A stretch of 64,000 nucleotides of DNA, taken from NCBI RefSeq assembly GCF_049309525.1, contig NC_133367.1:38579670-38643669 (forward strand), read 5' to 3'. Numbering within the stretch: the stretch's first letter is position 1; every line of letters begins with the position of its first letter. The notes beneath the pieces are model-generated. The model searched no databases, had not been told where the DNA came from, and saw nothing but the letters and a program-made list of their open reading frames with translations. The DNA comes from Garra rufa. Taxonomy: Eukaryota; Chordata; Actinopteri; Cypriniformes; Cyprinidae. Position numbers and translations under genes: made by a program. Positions 10,611 through 23,070 of this stretch are shown piece by piece.

Positions 10611-11144
10611 AAATGTGTAGTTTATAGTTTTGGTTCTTTGCAGTCAGATGGTGTGCTTACAACAGTTTTATGTCCTACTGAAATATTTGTTTGGTTTAAA
10701 AGATTTTATGGAAATGAATAAGATAAACATAATAAGATGTGTGAAACTCAGTAGCAAAATAAGTTCAAGTGTACATTTGTTCACAGTGTTTTGTTTTCAT
10801 GCTGACTTGGTCAAAGTTTTAACCACCTGCTGCATGCGTCATCTATCAAGTGACCAAACCAGTGGAAAACTTCATTTGTATGAAACCATGTGTGTAAACC
10901 ACAAACAAGAGCTGTGCGGAAGATAGATGTTTCAATATGTACAAAAACATTAAAAACAGTTAGTATGCAAGCCAAAAAAAAAATATCTTTAGTACATTTA
11001 TTGAGGTTTGTGTTCTTGATTTTCAACGGTATGTCAAATAATGAAACTTAAAACTGCAGAACAAGCAGAAAATTCCAAGATTTCATGAAGTTACATGAAT
11101 TGATACATACATTTTAGTTTGTCATAAAAATCTTATAATGTATA
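10611..11144. other. 3' flank of the first Ig gene
   Basis: Paralogous to flanks at 13350-13800, 45300-45910 and 58150-58620. On the minus strand an AATAAA (10997-11002) lies about 145 bp beyond the stop codon of the Ig gene and is the probable polyadenylation signal. Confidence 0.6.
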
Positions 11145-12804
11145 TTATATCATACATTGGCTGTAGACAGTAATGCTCTGCTCTTGGATCAGCCTGGTGT
11201 TACTGGGACACATGGAACAATCTATTTCAGCCGACTGAAAGAGAAAAATATGGCTAAATACAGTGTAAAACATGATGTACAGTCGGTCATTAATAAAAGT
11301 TCTCAGCCGATGAAGGGGTTTACTTTGCATAAATGAGAAGCTGAGTGTGCAGCATTAGTCTAGTTTTCAAATTTGATTTGTATTTAACAAACAACACAGC
11401 ATACTTATCTTAAACATTTCAGATCATTCAAATAATGAATCTTGTTCATGCTATTTGAAGTTGGATGGATTCACTGCAAAAATCACTAGGACTGGTAAAA
11501 ATAGGATAACATTTAATAAAGCTGTATCTTACCTGATTATTTGAGTTTTTCGATCTTCCAGTTACGTCAATGTAGCTTTTCACCATACCTGAAACAATGA
11601 GGAAAACAACACTGAATTCACACATAAAGAGCTGAAACAAATATGATTATGATATGATTACATTAGATGTAGATCTAGAGTTTCTTGTAGTGAGTTCATT
11701 GAGAGCTGAACATACAAGTACAAACCTATCAATGCAATGATCAAAAGCACATTGATCAGGACAGATGTGATGGTCACAGTTCTCCATGGAGTCTGTTGTT
11801 GTGGACAATCATTTGATTCTGTCTGATTCCTGTGAACTGAGTCTGTTATATTCTTTTGGACAAAGTCTGTGAAAGGTTTGTAGTTCAATCTTTATTCAGT
11901 TAAAATGTAAAAAAAAAAACAGTGCAATGGAACAGCAAAAATATTAGGCCTAGCTCTTCATAAAAGTATAAAGTATATTCAATATGGAAATCCATAATGT
12001 GGATTAAAAATACATCTGAAATGAGAAAATAACTCACCGCTGACGTAGATTTTGGTGCCGTTACCTAATTTTTGTGGTTCTTTAGTTTTCCCACAATAAT
12101 AAACTCCTAATTCATCAGTGCTGATATTTCTGATGAACAGACGACTGTTAGTTTTCACTGAGTATTTGTGTTTGAAGATGCTGTTTTCATATTTTGCTTT
12201 CTCAAATGTGCTATCAAAAGTGCGTAAGATCAACACTGGAGGATCCGGTGGTTTCTGTTTGTACCAGTAAATCTCCTTTATATCAAGATCACAGCTTATA
12301 TTCACATCAGCTCCTAAACTTACTACTATGTTTGTTAGACTCTCTGTGGCTTGAGACCACATCAACAGGTCTATGAGAGAAAGAAAAACACATTTAGTAA
12401 GACATTTAATCAAGAAACATAGTTCAATCAAATGAGATGTGAACTGTAATAACACATTATAAATTACATTATAAATGAACAAGCGATGTACTTCGCACTG
12501 AATATTTGTGTTTAAATGTTTTATTGTAGTGAAAAGTAGCTGAGGTTGTTGAAGAGCGTAATATCAGGACAGGAGGATCTGGTAGTTTTAGTAATAACCA
12601 GTTAACCTCCTTCACATTAAAATTATAGTTTACAGAAACATTTTGACCAAAATCACAGACACACACACACACACACACACATATACAAATGAATTTGGAA
12701 AGTAATTGTCATAAAACACCAAATCAACGTATTAATTTACAAAGCACATTAAAATATTGGTGAAGTTCAATAAACTCACAGAGCTGAGGCTGTATGATCT
12801 TCAT
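11145..12804 (-). CDS. Ig V-domain membrane receptor, hybrid type-1 gene (gene A)
   Basis: Exons: leader 12804-12780 (MKIIQPQL), V domain 12370-12038, stalk and membrane 11866-11726, cytoplasmic 11588-11533, last exon 11234-11145. The joined length is 645 bp, giving 214 residues in one frame. The V domain has NISCDLD, YWYKQKP, DELGVYYC and a J-like NGTKIYVSG end. The stalk has N-glycosylation sites, the membrane span is TSVLINVLLIIALIG, and the tail contains SYIDV and ends ITVYSQCMI. The leader lies next to a truncated type-2 V exon (12490-12660), and this gene's own leader is not found at the expected place near 12440. The transcript therefore probably needs the type-2 leader, spliced across the dead exon. 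Function is not established; similar fish genes are NITR-like or CD8/TCR-like receptors. Confidence 0.6.
12485..12685 (-). pseudogene. truncated type-2 Ig V exon
   Basis: Encodes GQNVSVNYNFNVKEVNWLLL, then KLPDPPVLILRSS and FKHKYSV. This matches the type-2 V exon at 44331-44657, but the first cysteine is lost (NYNF for NCDF). A (CA)n tract at 12658-12682 replaces the 5' part, and the 3' part stops near 12490, where type-1 intron sequence begins. It is the scar of a deletion that fused two genes. Confidence 0.75.
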
Positions 12805-12897
12805 GATGCTAAAACACTTCATGATTCAGTCTTGTTTCTTTTACACGACTTTAGAGATGAAACTTCACCTCAGAGCTGTCAAAATAACAGGGTGATT

Positions 12898-12920
12898 TTA
12901 CCACAATCGAGAGGAAGTTA
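12898..12920 (-). promoter_or_regulatory. RUNX + ETS/PU.1-like composite site
   Basis: ACCACAATCGAGAGGAAGTT at 12900-12919, about 96 bp upstream of the leader ATG. It combines a RUNX core (ACCACA, or TGTGGT on the gene strand) with a PU.1-type GAGGAAGT. The same block precedes the other type-2 leaders, at 18032, 44896, 57697 and 63932. Confidence 0.5.
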
Positions 12921-13059
12921 AGGCAGGTTTGCTTTGACCACACATGAGTTTAGTTTGATTTTATTTGCTCAAAATTCAACCATTAACCCATATATAAGCT
13001 CTCTGTTTGTTTGTTTGTTTATTTATTTAAAGTATCCTTAATTTCATACCTTTAAAGAT

Positions 13060-13345
13060 CACACTTTATTTTAAGGTCCAATTCTCACTATTATCCATGT
13101 CTATGTCCTCAATAGACTCCTAATTTGCTGCTTATTATAATAAGCTAGTATAGTATACGCTATCGGTATGCTAGTATACTAGTTATTAAGGTAGTTGTTA
13201 AATTTAGGTATAGGGATCTAAAATATGATCATGCAGAATAAGACATTATTATGTGCTTTATAAGTGATATTAAACAGACAATATGCTAATATACATGCTA
13301 GTTAATTGTGAAAATTGGTCCTTAAAAAGAAAAAATGTATTACCT
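13060..13345. repeat. teleost MITE-like repeat
   Basis: Begins cactttattttaaggtccaa and ends with its approximate complement (aaaattggtccttaaaaag). The internal order is the same as in the copies at 45050 and 57868. Non-coding. Confidence 0.7.
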
Positions 13346-13349
13346 CTTT

Positions 13350-13820
13350 AACATTTAAATTTGTGAGTTGTGTGGAGTTTTGTACATATTGTTTTTTCAT
13401 CTGTGAGATGATGCTATTACTCTTATTTTGTTTCCTACTTAAATGTTTGGTTTGACAGTTATGAAAATAATTAAGAACAGAATAAGATGTGTGAAACTCC
13501 GTAGCGAAAGTGTACATTTATTCACAGTGTTTTGTGTTCATGTTTACTTGGTTAAAGTTTAAACCACCTGCTGCGTGCAAGTGTATGTGAATGTGTCATC
13601 TATCAAGTGACCAAACCAGTGGAAAACTTCATTTGTATGAAACCATGCTGTGTGTAAACCACAAAAAAGAGCGGTGCAGAAGAAGAAAAAAATCTAGATA
13701 ATTAGCATGCAAGTCCAAAAGTCTCTTTAATACATTTATTGAGGTTTGTGTCCTTAATTTCCAGTGGTATAAAAAATATACATGATATAAAACATAAAAC
13801 TGCACAACTAGTAAAACATT
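13350..13820. other. 3' flank of Ig gene C
   Basis: Minus-strand AATAAA at 13735-13740, about 81 bp past the stop codon, is the likely polyadenylation signal. The block is nearly the same as 58150-58630. Confidence 0.6.
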
Positions 13821-14186
13821 TCATTGGCTGTAGTGGACAGCAGTGCTCAGTTCTGGACAAAGCCCAGTGTTTCTGGGACACGTGAATAAATCAACTTCAG
13901 CACACTGAAAGAGGAAGATATTAAATATCAGTGGCTGTATACAGTATGTAAGACATAATGCACAGTCAGCCAGTCAGTATCGCAAAAAATCTCACAGGGG
14001 ATGGTATATTTTTTAAGCACATTTTTTAATATTTTCAAGTGCCTCGCAGAGTTGTGTAACATCTTGACCGTTTTAGATCATTCAAATAATGGTTATTTTT
14101 TTTAATTTGAGGTTTTGTCATTTGGTGTTGAAAGGATTAACTTCTCTTATACTAATACTTATAGTACTATACGGATCACTAGGACA

Positions 14187-14217
<31 letters not shown>

Positions 14218-15151
14218 GATAACAGACATACTTTACCTTTGGATTATTTGAGTTTTGAGTTGCAGTGTCATTTTTCGATCTTCCAGTTACGTCAATGTAG
14301 ATTTTCACCATACCTGAAACAATGAGGAAAACATGTTTATGATGTGATTACATTAGATGTAGATCTAGAGTTTCTTGTAGTCAGTTCATTGAGAGCTGGA
14401 GATACAAGTACAAACCTATCAATGCGATGATCAAAAGCACATTGAGCAGGACAGATGTGATGCTCACGGTTCTCCAGGGAGTCTGTTGTTGTGGAGCATC
14501 ACTTGATTCTGTCTGATTCCTGTGAACTGAGTCTGTTATATTCTTTTGGACAAAGTCTGTAAAAGATTTGTAGTTCAATTTTATTAAATTTCAGTTTTTA
14601 ACAGTGCAGTGAAACTGCAAAAATATTAGCTTTTTTTTGTATAAAGTATATTCAATAATAAAATCCATAATATGGATTGAAAATACATCTGAAATGAGAA
14701 AATAACTCACCGCTGATGTAGATTTTGGTGCCATTGCTGAATTTTAGTGGTTCACTAGTTTTGACACAATAATAAACTCCTAATTCATCAGTGCTGAAAT
14801 TTCTGATGAACAGACGACTGTTAGTTTTCACTGAGTATTTGTCTTCAAAGATGCTGTTTTCATATTCAGCTCCTTTATATGTGCTACTGTAAGTGCGTAA
14901 GATCAACACTGGAGGATCTGGTGGTTTCTGTTTGTACCAGTAAATCTCCTTTATATCAAGATCACAGCTTATATTCACATCAGCTCCTAAACTTACTGCT
15001 ATGTTTGTTAGACTCTCTGTGACTTGAGACCACATCAACAGATCTACGAGAGAAAGAAAAACACATTTAGTAAGACATTAAACCTAAAGAAAGATGGTTC
15101 AATCAAATATAATGTGATAAACTCACAGATGTGAAGCTGTATGATCTCCAT
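13821..15151 (-). CDS. Ig V-domain membrane receptor, type 1 (gene C)
   Basis: Five exons with GT/AG borders: 15151-15127 (leader MEIIQLHI), 15043-14711 (V), 14556-14416 (stalk and membrane), 14313-14237 and 13904-13821. They total 660 bp, a 219-residue type I membrane protein. The V domain shows SCDLD, YWYKQKP, DELGVYYC and SNGTKIYISG, so the disulfide cysteines and core Trp are present. The stalk has NIT and NQT sequons. The membrane span (around ITSVLLNVLLIIALIG) has no charged residue, so DAP12-type pairing is not indicated. The tail has IYIDV and a Cys-containing end (CAEVDLFTCPRNTG). The YIDV tyrosine lacks the -2 residue of a standard ITIM. Expression in leukocytes is inferred from the promoter site only. 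Confidence 0.75.
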
Positions 15152-15229
15152 CGTCTGATCCAGATGAATATCTTCTATACTGTGATCATTCAAACATCTT
15201 TTACTGAGAACAAACACTATGAAACCTCG

Positions 15230-15252
15230 ACCACACAGACAAGAGAGGAAGT
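15230..15252 (-). promoter_or_regulatory. RUNX + ETS/PU.1-like site upstream of gene C
   Basis: ACCACA followed 10 bp later by GAGGAAGT, about 80-100 bp upstream of the leader ATG. It is conserved at 48456-48478 and 60026-60046 ahead of the other type-1 genes. The spacing differs from the type-2 version. Confidence 0.45.
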
Positions 15253-15259
15253 CAGAGCT

Positions 15260-16700
15260 GGGCTTCTGTGATAGGCCTTCTTTAGCCTTCTTAGCCATCT
15301 TTAGCTGCGTAATCTGAATGTGCATTCATTTTCATTTAGATCTACTGAATATTTCTAAAACTAAAAATTTCTAAAACTAAAAATATTCTAAAAATATTTT
15401 AAAAATACAAAAAAAATGTAAATTATGTGATGCAAAAAATATGAAACTGCTTACATTTTTATAAATGTATGTATTTACAAAAAACAAACAAACAAACAGC
15501 ATATGCTGGTTAGGTATGTTTTAAAGCATGGCAGCTGGTTAGAGCTGTTTATAAGCTGGTTATGAGCTGGTTTAAGATGGTCCTAAGCAACTAGCTCCTG
15601 CTCAGGACCAGTTTATAACCAGCTCAGGACCAGCTTAAACCAGCTGCAACTTTTTCAACAGGGTATTTTTTTGACGTGTACTGTAGACCCTCTTTCAGAA
15701 AAAAAAAAAAAAAAATCTAAAAATATCATATTGGCGTAAGTATTCAGACCCTATGACATTTGAAATGTACCAGAGGTGCAGTACAGACAGATCATATATA
15801 TTGCAAAATAATATGAAGCTATTTGGTATACACAAACAAAAAAACACTGTGTTAAAGCTAAAATTATATTTGATCAGGCATTACACATTGCATTCTTTTG
15901 TCAGATAAACTGAGACAGCGCCCACACACCATTGACTATTAGTGTTAGTTGTGTTCCTCATCCACAAGTGGGACAAAGCAGGAGAACTGGCTTTCATTGG
16001 TAAATTTCAGCTGTTTTCATTCGCATGCTCTGAGGTATGACCTCTGAACATTGTGTCATGGCCTTTTGTTGAGGGATTGTGGTTGTCAATATCATAAGCA
16101 GTCTAGTTTCCATTTTATCTCCAAAATACATTTATTTTCTGTGGCTTTAGCTCTCTTTCCTTATATGAACCAACAACAATTTGAACCAATGATTTGAACT
16201 GGGCTCTTCATAGACACTGGAGACGAAAGTAACAACCTTAGAAAGCAAACAACACTAAAAAAAAAATAATGGAAACATCACATCAGCCATTAATTAGAAA
16301 TTAATAAACAAACCACAATCTGCACAAATAACAGCAGAAATTGATAGGCAAGGCCAGTTAAGTTATAGTGCATTTTATACACAGTGGTAATTCAAAGATT
16401 CAAAGTGCTTTACATTGGCATGATTTAAGGCAAGACACTATTTAAAGGGGCCATTACATGAGAAATCATATTTAGGATATTGTGGGATGTGTACCGTCAC
16501 AGCAAATACATTTGCATACAGTATGAGTGCCTCCTTTTGTTGCTATTCATTCATTAATTTTTTAACAATAACTTGTAAACCTTTAAAGAAGTACCTACTG
16601 TTCATAGGTTGTTAATCGATGATATGTGCTTTTGTTGAAGCTACAGGTTTGCATTATTTCAGATTATTTTTTAAATAATTGTGTTTAATAGCTGCATTTC
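15260..16700. other. spacer shared by three cluster segments
   Basis: Closely related to 48480-49690 and, more distantly, to 60050-62210. Contains a hairpin MITE at about 15515-15665. No gene seen. Confidence 0.6.
15515..15665. repeat. palindromic MITE (agctggttt / aaaccagct)
   Basis: Repeated agctggttt words on one side and their complements (aaccagct, aggaccag) on the other form a long imperfect hairpin. Copies at about 48515-48640 and, interrupted by another element, 60280-60317 plus 61225-61330. Confidence 0.7.
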
Positions 16701-16710
16701 TGGGGTAAAA

Positions 16711-16850
16711 ACTACATTACCCATGATGCTGTGCAGATAATTCCACCAATCAGAGTAGAGACAAGCAAATTGTGTGACTACCTACTGAACTGCCACTGAA
16801 ATCTAGTCCTACATGGCAGATTATACGCAAAAACCATCTGCAGGGAAGAG
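16711..16850 (+). promoter_or_regulatory. ZNF143-like motif, CCAAT box and orphan first exon (copy 1)
   Basis: ACTACATTACCCATGATGC (16711-16729) fits the ACTAYRNNNCCCR promoter class bound by ZNF143. A CCAAT box lies at 16746-16750. An ATG at 16813 opens MADYTQKPSAGK and the exon ends AG at 16850 before GTAAGATC. The order motif, CCAAT, ATG, donor is that of a vertebrate first exon. Downstream I find no second exon before type-2 Ig relics begin, so the gene looks truncated by duplication. The gene identity is unknown. Confidence 0.5.
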
Positions 16851-17870
16851 GTAAGATCATATTCCCTCAAATTTCACTTTCTCATGTACCTACTGCATTA
16901 TTATAATTATTAAAGTAATAAAGCTCAAGCAAGTTGTTCAATAAATATGCCTTTAGGTGTCCTCCAGTCAGTGAGCCAATGTCCTCTGGCGGTCACGAAC
17001 AGTAATACTACAATATGTTGGAATGACTAATAATGACTAATGTCCACTCCTTTTATGAACATAGAAATTAAACAGGATGTTGTTCCTGCTGTGCCTTTAA
17101 GAGACCAAAGAGAGGTTCATGTTTGTTCAGTCTCATGTTTGAGAAAGAGTGTTTACTGCTGAACATATACATAAAAGACATGATAAAAGTCTTTAAGTCA
17201 GTTTTAATATGATCTTAATAATAACAAATAGACACAATCCACATTCATTCTTAGTTGTAGTCCTTATAAAGACCTTAAATAGGACCTGTTGTGTTGTGAA
17301 CCTTGCAAATTGAAATGCATACACGATGTGTGTTTTTTTTAGTACCAGTTTAGTCTAAATCCAGTTTTTCTAGCTCAACACTGCACTCTTGTGGTCTGCA
17401 CTGTTGTGGTGTTTTGACAGTAATAAAAAAAAAAAATGACAAAGGCACAAAACAAGACCAACAGAAAACATTATTTCTGCTCACATATTCCAGATTTTAG
17501 GACAGATTATGAAAATAGTTAAAGTCTCACATAATTATAATAAGGTGTTTTAGATGTATTTTATATTATAGCACATACAGTAAACTGTCTTATAAAAGCA
17601 ATATCACTCTTTCAGCAGTGCTATAGGCCTGGATTTAAACACACATATGCTTAATATAACCATTTTTAGGTTTTAAATATTGAGAGAGAGACACAGTCTA
17701 CTTTATATTTTCCTGTAACATATCTGTGTTTGAGCTGAGTCTTGTGGTTGTTCAAGATCCAGAACCTGAAGCCGCTGTAGATTTATGTCTTGAAACTGTT
17801 GTCTCTTATTCTGTTAATTCTGTAATGTATTCATTTACAAAGCGCATTAAAAAATATTCATAATTTACAA
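16851..17870. other. spacer with type-2 Ig tail relic
   Basis: Paralogous to 55958-56975 and 62359-63330. On the minus strand about 17700-17800 resembles the cytoplasmic exon of the type-2 gene E (words such as QVLDLEQ). No complete gene. Confidence 0.5.
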
Positions 17871-17879
17871 TAAACTCAC

Positions 17880-17895
17880 AGAGAAGAAGCTGCAT
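17880..17895 (-). pseudogene. type-2 Ig leader exon relic
   Basis: Minus-strand ATG (17893-17895), MQLLL, then a GTGAGT donor. It matches the gene E leader except that the upstream ATG has become CTG. No V exon follows on the gene side; the next downstream part is tail-like. A composite RUNX/PU.1 site remains at 18032-18051. Confidence 0.6.
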
Positions 17896-18197
17896 GATCT
17901 TCAGGATGTTAAATGATTTCAGTTCAAACACTGCAGTCTTGTTTCGATCAGATGACTATAAAGACTTGACACCTCAGACTTAACACTTAACACCTTTCAC
18001 CTCAGAGCCTTCAAAATAACAGGCTGATTTTAACCACAATCAAGAGGAAGCTAAGGCAGGTTTGTTCTGACCATGTCATCTCTAATTTCATACTTTCCCA
18101 CACTTTAAGGTCCAATTATCATTTAAGAATCAATTCTGACGTTTGTAAAAAATTGCTATGCAATGCCCCCCCAAAAAATCTCTTTAGTACATTTATT

Positions 18198-18427
18198 AGG
18201 GCCCGAGCACCGATGGTGTGAGGACCCTATTGGATCTGCTCCGTTTCTTATTAGGGCCCGAGCACCGATGGTGTGAGGACCCTATTGAATCTGCTCCGTT
18301 TATTATTATTATTAGGGCCCGAGCACCGATGGTGTGAGGACCCTATTGGATCTGCTTCGTTTATTATTATTATTAGGGCCCGAGCCCAAAAGGGCGAAGG
18401 CCCTATTGTTCTTCTAAGGATTCTTAT
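18198..18427 (+). repeat. four consecutive head segments
   Basis: Heads begin at 18198, 18253, 18314 and 18375, each about 50-60 bp, separated by (TTA)n. The first three are the form GGGCCCGAGCACCGATGGTG and the fourth is the form GGGCCCGAGCCCAAAAGGGC. Both fold into a short hairpin. A poly-T run follows at 18427-18450. Confidence 0.85.
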
Positions 18428-18450
18428 TTTTTTTTTTTTTTTTTTTTTTT

Positions 18451-21400
18451 GTTAACCTTCCGGGCACTTAAGGGGGTCTTAACATACTCAAAAACTCTTG
18501 AAAATTTGCACACATGTCGGAATCCGCGGCCATCAGGACGTCACAGAGGCTGGTACCGGGGCGTGGCAAGGGGACTCTACAGCGCCCCCTGGAATTTTGA
18601 GGGCCATATAGCACACATACTTGAACGTACACATATGAAACTCGGTACACATATAGAACTCATTGAGCTGAACAACTTTTGTACTCTATGTCATTTTCTC
18701 AACGCAACAGGAAGTGAGATATTTAGGGCTGTGTAAAAAGCGCATGCTCTGGAATTTAACGTACTCCTCCCAGGATTTCCATATGATTGTCACCAAACTC
18801 GGTCAGCATGATCTCAAGACATTGGGGACGCTAAATTGCGAGGAGATTTTTGATATCTCGAACGGTTTGGCCGTGGCAAGGCGACAAAGTTATGGCGAGA
18901 AATGAGAAACAGGAAGTGTCTAATAACTGTTGCACACATTGCCGGATTCTGATGAAACTTCACCAGATTGTTCGTTGTATGATGCCGATTCCATAAATGT
19001 GACTATTATAAGTCAAAGTTATAGCGCCACCAACTGGCAGCAGGAAGCGTGTCATTTTCAAAATGCTTTGAAATCAGCCTCTTAATTTTACTTGATTTTC
19101 TTTAAACTTCATCAAAATCATGTCAAAACACGGCCGATAAGAATATGTAAAGGGGTCGATGATAAATCAAATACTGTTGCCATGGCAACGTGTCAAACTT
19201 TAAAATTAGATTCCTGTCTTTTCGAGGCAGATTTAATGCTAAGAATTTCATGAAACTCAACACACACATCAATATTAATGATAGTTAGACACTGGCAAAA
19301 GGTCATAAATGGGCGTGGAGCAGGCACTCTATAGCGCCATCTTTTGACAAAAGTTGGGGGGTTAGTTTTTCCTACAGTCACCAAACTCTGTACATATATT
19401 GTTCTCATCAATCTGGACAACTTTCTAAATTAAACTCATTAGCTAAGACCAACAGGAAGCCGGATATTTCCATTTGAATGTGTTTTTTTGGACAAATCAG
19501 GCTGTAAACAAATTCACACTTCTTCTAAGAACAACCAGCTATTCACACCAAACTTTTTTAACATGAAGAGAAGATTCTGAAGATGTTAAATTGCGAGCGG
19601 ATATTGGATATCTTGAACGGTGTTGACGTGGTGATTTTTTAAAGATGTAGTAAAAAAACATAACCGTCATTTTTTTATATCTTTAAAGTGCAGCATCCAA
19701 ACTCTTTACAACTTTTTTCACACAGAGATCTAATCATTCTGAGCAAGTGCTGTTAATATAAATTTTCTACAAGCTTCAATGAATTAAAGAAAATTAAAAA
19801 AAGAAATTAGAAACCTGCTGTCACTCTGCCTGTGCCTGTCTGTGTTCAGTCACCATTGAGTCACTGAAGAGTGACTGAAGGGGGGAGGGGTGTAAGGGAG
19901 AGAGACCAGTGGAACATGCTGTTTTGCTTAAGACCATCTTTGAGGAAGATGCACATTGCTGTAGCGTAATCGACATAAATATGTCTGATATTTTGAGAAA
20001 ATATAAAGGGTCATTAAATCTTTCATTGTTTGTATTTTGCAGTTGTTGTTTTTTATTTATTTTTACTGAACTGTACCATGAACTTGTCCTATTCAGTCAC
20101 ATAGCAAAAGATTAAGAAAAATACAACTTTTAAGCATGAGTGATTTATCTTCATTGTAGACAATATTTTCATAGTGTTATTTATTGAATATAAAATTATA
20201 ATAATTAAAAATTTCAAGACAAACTTTGACAACAAAACAAACTTTGCTGTTATCTGTTCAAAACATCCGAAAACCATCATTTTAAGATCAGTTATATATA
20301 TATCGCCCCATTAAAACACTCAACTTGATTTTTAAAGATATTTTGAAAGAATTAAGCGTATATAGAGCACTTTATTGTGTATTGCTGTACACCCACATGA
20401 ACTGTGTTCATGTTCATGTTAATTCACAGTACATAAACTAAAAGATACTAATTTACCTTTAAACAATATATGAATACTTTTTTTTTAGCTTAATATTAAT
20501 TAACATTAATAAATGCTATTTAATTATTGTTCATGTTAACTAATATAGTTAATGTTAACAAATGAAACTGGATGGCAACATTTTATATATTGTGTGTATG
20601 TGTCTCTGTGTTGATTTTAAAGTGTAACCCTTTCAATTCAGTAAACTTAAAATCCAAACTAGCAGAGGGTTACTGTGAATGCATTTGCCAACTGTGCACC
20701 GTTTTCCTAATTGATTCTTAGTTATGTAGCGCTTAAGAGTGATGTCTTATAACAGGAGTCACCAGCAAAGCAATATCCACATACAAATTGTACAGATAGG
20801 TAACGATTTAAGCAGAAGTGGTGAATGTAATGCAAGCAATAATAACATTTTGTTATCATCATGAATTACATGTTCTTATCATCATCATCATCAGAATATA
20901 GGGAAAATGTTCACATTTGGTTCACAGTTGGCATTATCTGAAGTCCTTGCAGGGGATTAGGTTTATAGCAAACTCCTCCTAGACATTTAATGAAATCAAC
21001 ATTATATTTGGTCAATCTGATCTAGAGGCCTTAGAGATGTTAAATTGTGAAGATCTTGAGTTTCAGTAAAGGGCGTGTCCGTGGCGGCCTGACAAAGTTT
21101 GTTGTTTTGCCATGGACATAGGTGTAATAACTCAGCCATAAAATGTCTGATCTGCCTCAAACTTCAGAGGTTTGGTAAGAGTCCTGGCCTGAAGACACCT
21201 AAAGGCCAATATTCAGATATTATCATAGCGCCACCTGTTGACACCAGGATATATCATATCTTTCACTAACTCAAACATACCAAGGTCAATCTGCACCAAA
21301 CTTCATATGTTTGATAATAGTGCTGGCCTGAACACATCTACATGCCAATAATCATTTATAGGCATAGCGCCACCAGCTGCCAATGGGAAGTTTGGCACAT

Positions 21401-21540
21401 TTAAATGACTTATGACATATTTCTCATATATTTACTGTATTAAAAGCATACTGCCCACCGTTTGCTGTTTTCCTAAAGCCACCGGTCGGCGGTGAGCCCG
21501 GGTGCGAGGGCCCGTTCATCGCTGCTTGCAGCTTTAATTA
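18451..21540 (+). repeat. array unit, long type (about 3.1 kb)
   Basis: Starts gggcacttaagggggtctt and ends with the shared tail block at 21494-21540. Related to 28290-31332 and 34469-37485, but more diverged. Repeated words such as atagcgccacc, caggaag and ccaaactcggt recur along it. Non-coding. Confidence 0.75.
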
Positions 21541-23070
21541 TTATTATTATTATTCTTCTCCAAAATGAATCGCATTTTTGAGGGCTTAGACATACCCGAA
21601 AACTCATGAAACTTCGCACACACATCAGACCTGGCGAAAATTTACGTCTGATATGGGTTGCAGAAGTGGGTGTGGCAAAATGGCTCGATAGCGCCACCTT
21701 TACACGTTCCGCGGTGTGCGCTTTCAGTTGTGATTCACGTACATGCACGAAAATCGGTACACACATGTAGCTCACCAATACCTACAAAAAAGCCTCTTGG
21801 AGCAAAATTTGACACCCAACAGGAAGTCGGTTATTTTTAATTTTCTTAGCAAAATTTGTGTAATTTTTGCCATTTTCAGGCGTCATACTTGAACGAACTC
21901 CTCCTAGAGATTTATTCGGATCAACGGCAAATTTAGTGAGTCTAATCTAAAGCCCTTTGTGACGTTAAATTGCGAAGATCTAGAGTTTTCATCGGAGGGC
22001 GTGTCCGTGGCGGCCTGGCAAATTTCGATGCTTCGCCATGAAAAAGGAAGTTGCTATAACTCAGGCATAAAATGCCCGATCTGCCCCAAACTTCACATGT
22101 GTGATAACACTCCTGACCTGATGCCATCTACATGCCCATATTCAGTTTTACTCATAGCGCCACCTGCTGGCACCAGGAAGTGTCATGCTGTACTCTGCAA
22201 CAAACTCCTCCAAAAGATTTAATCAGATCAACACCAAAATCGGTCAGTCTAATAAAAAGGCTTTAACGATGTTAAATTGTGAAGATCTTGAGTTTTCGTT
22301 GAAGGGTGTGTCCGTGGCGGCCTGGCAAATTTCGTGGTCTCGCCATGGATATAAAACTTGTTATAACTCAGCCATAAAATGTCCGATTTGCCTCAAACTT
22401 CACATGTTCGATAAGAGTCCTGGCCTGAACACATCTGAAGGCCAATATTCTATTATAATCACAGCGCCACCTGTTGGCAATAGGAAATGACTTGTAGCAA
22501 ACTCCTCCTAGAGATTTAATGATATCAACATTATCTTCAGTCAGTCTGATCTAGAGGTCTTAGAGATGTTAAATTGCGAAGAACTTGAGTTTTCGTTAAA
22601 GGGCGTATCCGTGGCGGCGTCACAAAGTTTGATGTTTCACCATGGACATAGAAGTTGTTATAACTCAGCCATAAAATGTCCGATCTGCCTCAAACTTCAC
22701 AGGTTTTGTAAGAGTCCTGGCCTGAAGACACCTAAAGGCCAATATTCAGATATTATCATAGCGCCACCTGTTGGCAGCAGGATATATCATATATTTCACT
22801 AACTCAAACATACCAAGGTCAATCTGCACCAAACTTTATATGTTTGATGAAAGTGCCAGCCTGAACACATCTACATGCCAATAATCAGTTATAGGCATAG
22901 CGCCACCAGCTGGAAGCAGGAAATTTGGCACATTTAAGTGACTTTGACATATTTCTCCTATTTTTACTGTATTAAAAGCATACTACCCACCATTTGCTGT
23001 GTTCCTAAAGCCACCGGTCGGCGGTGAGCCCGTGTGCGAGGGCCCGTTCATCGCTGCTTGCAGCTTTAAT
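21541..23070 (+). repeat. array unit, short type (1.53 kb)
   Basis: Begins with (TTA)n and caaaatgaatcgcattttt and ends at the next tail block. Inside are three related monomers of about 300 bp, each with an actcctcctagagattta-type word, a gatgttaaattgtgaagat-type word and an agcgccacctg word. Confidence 0.85.

Noticed and set aside
18198..18427. Head hairpin as a hammerhead-type ribozyme
   Set aside because: The CUGANGA and GAAA core is absent; only a two-stem hairpin with opposed GA positions is seen.
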